Below are positions 63,261-64,000 of a DNA stretch of 64,000 nt, piece after piece. The stretch lies in NCBI RefSeq assembly GCF_033115175.1, contig NC_084845.1, positions 126,501 to 190,500 of the forward strand. The letters run 5' to 3'. Numbering within the stretch: position 1 is the stretch's first letter; each line of letters starts with the position of its first letter. The translations under genes were made by a program, and so were the position numbers. This DNA is from Lepus europaeus. Its lineage: Eukaryota; Chordata; Mammalia; Lagomorpha; Leporidae. A model generated the notes under the pieces. The model ran no database searches. It was not told where the DNA came from and worked only from the letters and a program-made list of their open reading frames with translations.

Positions 63261-64000
63261 ACAAATAAACTGCGTGGGTATTTCTGAGAATGGAGGTTAG
63301 AAACTTGGTTTTGCAAGGTTCAGAGAGCAAAAGAATATTGCAGAGAGTCAGATGCTGGTACTCAGGGGAAGCCACTGCCATCCCCAGGTCTGTGGGAACC
63401 CAAGCGAGGTGGCAGCTGGCTGAGAACTCGGGGTCAGGCAGGAGGGTGTGGGCAGGCCGGTGCTGGCGGTGCCAAAGCCTTTACCACGTTCCCCACGCTG
63501 GGCAGGCCAGCTCTACCTCTGTGGGCCCCTGCTGTGACCATGCTGCAACCTGCCTGGCCAGCCCCACCACGGAGGGATGCAGTTCAGCCGCTGTTGCACG
63601 GTGTGAGCTCTGCTCTGGCTAGGCCACCGCCCTAGTCTGGGCGCACCTTTAGCCTTGGCACCCTGTGGTCTCCCACAAAAGGCACGTGTTCTCCCTGTCC
63701 CTCCTGGGAGCTGGTACTGCCTCTGGTGTGAGAACATGGCAGGTTCCTAGCAAACACGGAAGGGAAGCCAGACCCCAGCAGCCTCCCACGCACTCAGCAG
63801 AAGCCCACCAGACCCGGTGTGGTGGTCTCTGTCATGTCCTGGTGCTCAAAAAGTGCCCCTGCCCCTCACCTCCTCTGCTACCATTCAGGCCTCCTCACGA
63901 CCATCCCACCAGCTAGCTGTTCCTTGTGCCCCATGAGCATGGGGCCCAGCCTCCTGGCCTCTTCAGACCTCCGCTCCCCGAGGAACCCTCCCTGTTTCTG
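63261..64000. other. Unassigned unique sequence to window end
   Basis: No gene or repeat recognised on either strand; moderately GC-rich. Confidence 0.45.

Overview
The window is mammalian nuclear DNA, almost certainly lagomorph (European rabbit or a close relative). It is packed with C-repeat SINEs (CSINE: a tRNA-derived head with a GGTTCGAGTCC-like B box, a CT-rich stretch and an A-rich tail), and the gene order RPS5 - RNF225 - ZNF584 matches human chromosome 19q13.43, read here on the minus strand. Gene names come from recognising the translations and from synteny; no database search was possible.

Layout. Positions 1-9,600 hold no gene: a 3' LINE-1 ORF2 remnant (about 3,160-7,190) is cut up by nested SINEs. 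A CpG island lies at 9,600-10,650, followed by SINE-rich intergenic DNA to 17,100. ZNF584 (KRAB zinc-finger repressor) runs right to left from a CpG-island promoter (24,450-25,050) to its finger exon (18,111-17,120), and a retroviral LTR sits in its first intron. Positions 25,060-30,885 hold no recognised gene. RNF225 (membrane RING E3 ligase) is a compact GC-rich reading frame at 31,791-30,886. RPS5 is complete: five coding exons (204 codons) plus a 5'-TOP leader exon transcribed from about 39,921.

Right of RPS5 are two CpG islands without an assigned gene (40,150-40,780 and 46,400-47,100), several SINEs, a MER5A DNA transposon and an AT-rich tract. A gammaretrovirus-like provirus then occupies 47,463-56,705 on the minus strand. 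It has 616-bp LTRs differing at about 14 sites by eye, a TACC target duplication, a proline-type primer site, a polypurine tract and broken gag, pol and env. It landed inside a 77/54-bp minisatellite, leaving array copies on both sides. Further right is a decayed SCAN/C2H2 zinc-finger pseudogene on the plus strand (SCAN exon at about 58,930-59,150, fingers at about 61,145-61,560), with a five-copy 98-bp minisatellite between its parts.

The three intact genes are unrelated in function (translation, ubiquitin ligation, DNA-binding repression) and share only conserved neighbourhood. I found no convincing undescribed multi-gene system. The most notable items are the young provirus, the LTR next to the ZNF584 promoter, a 17-bp ETS/SP1-like element shared exactly by two CpG islands, and the SCAN zinc-finger pseudogene.
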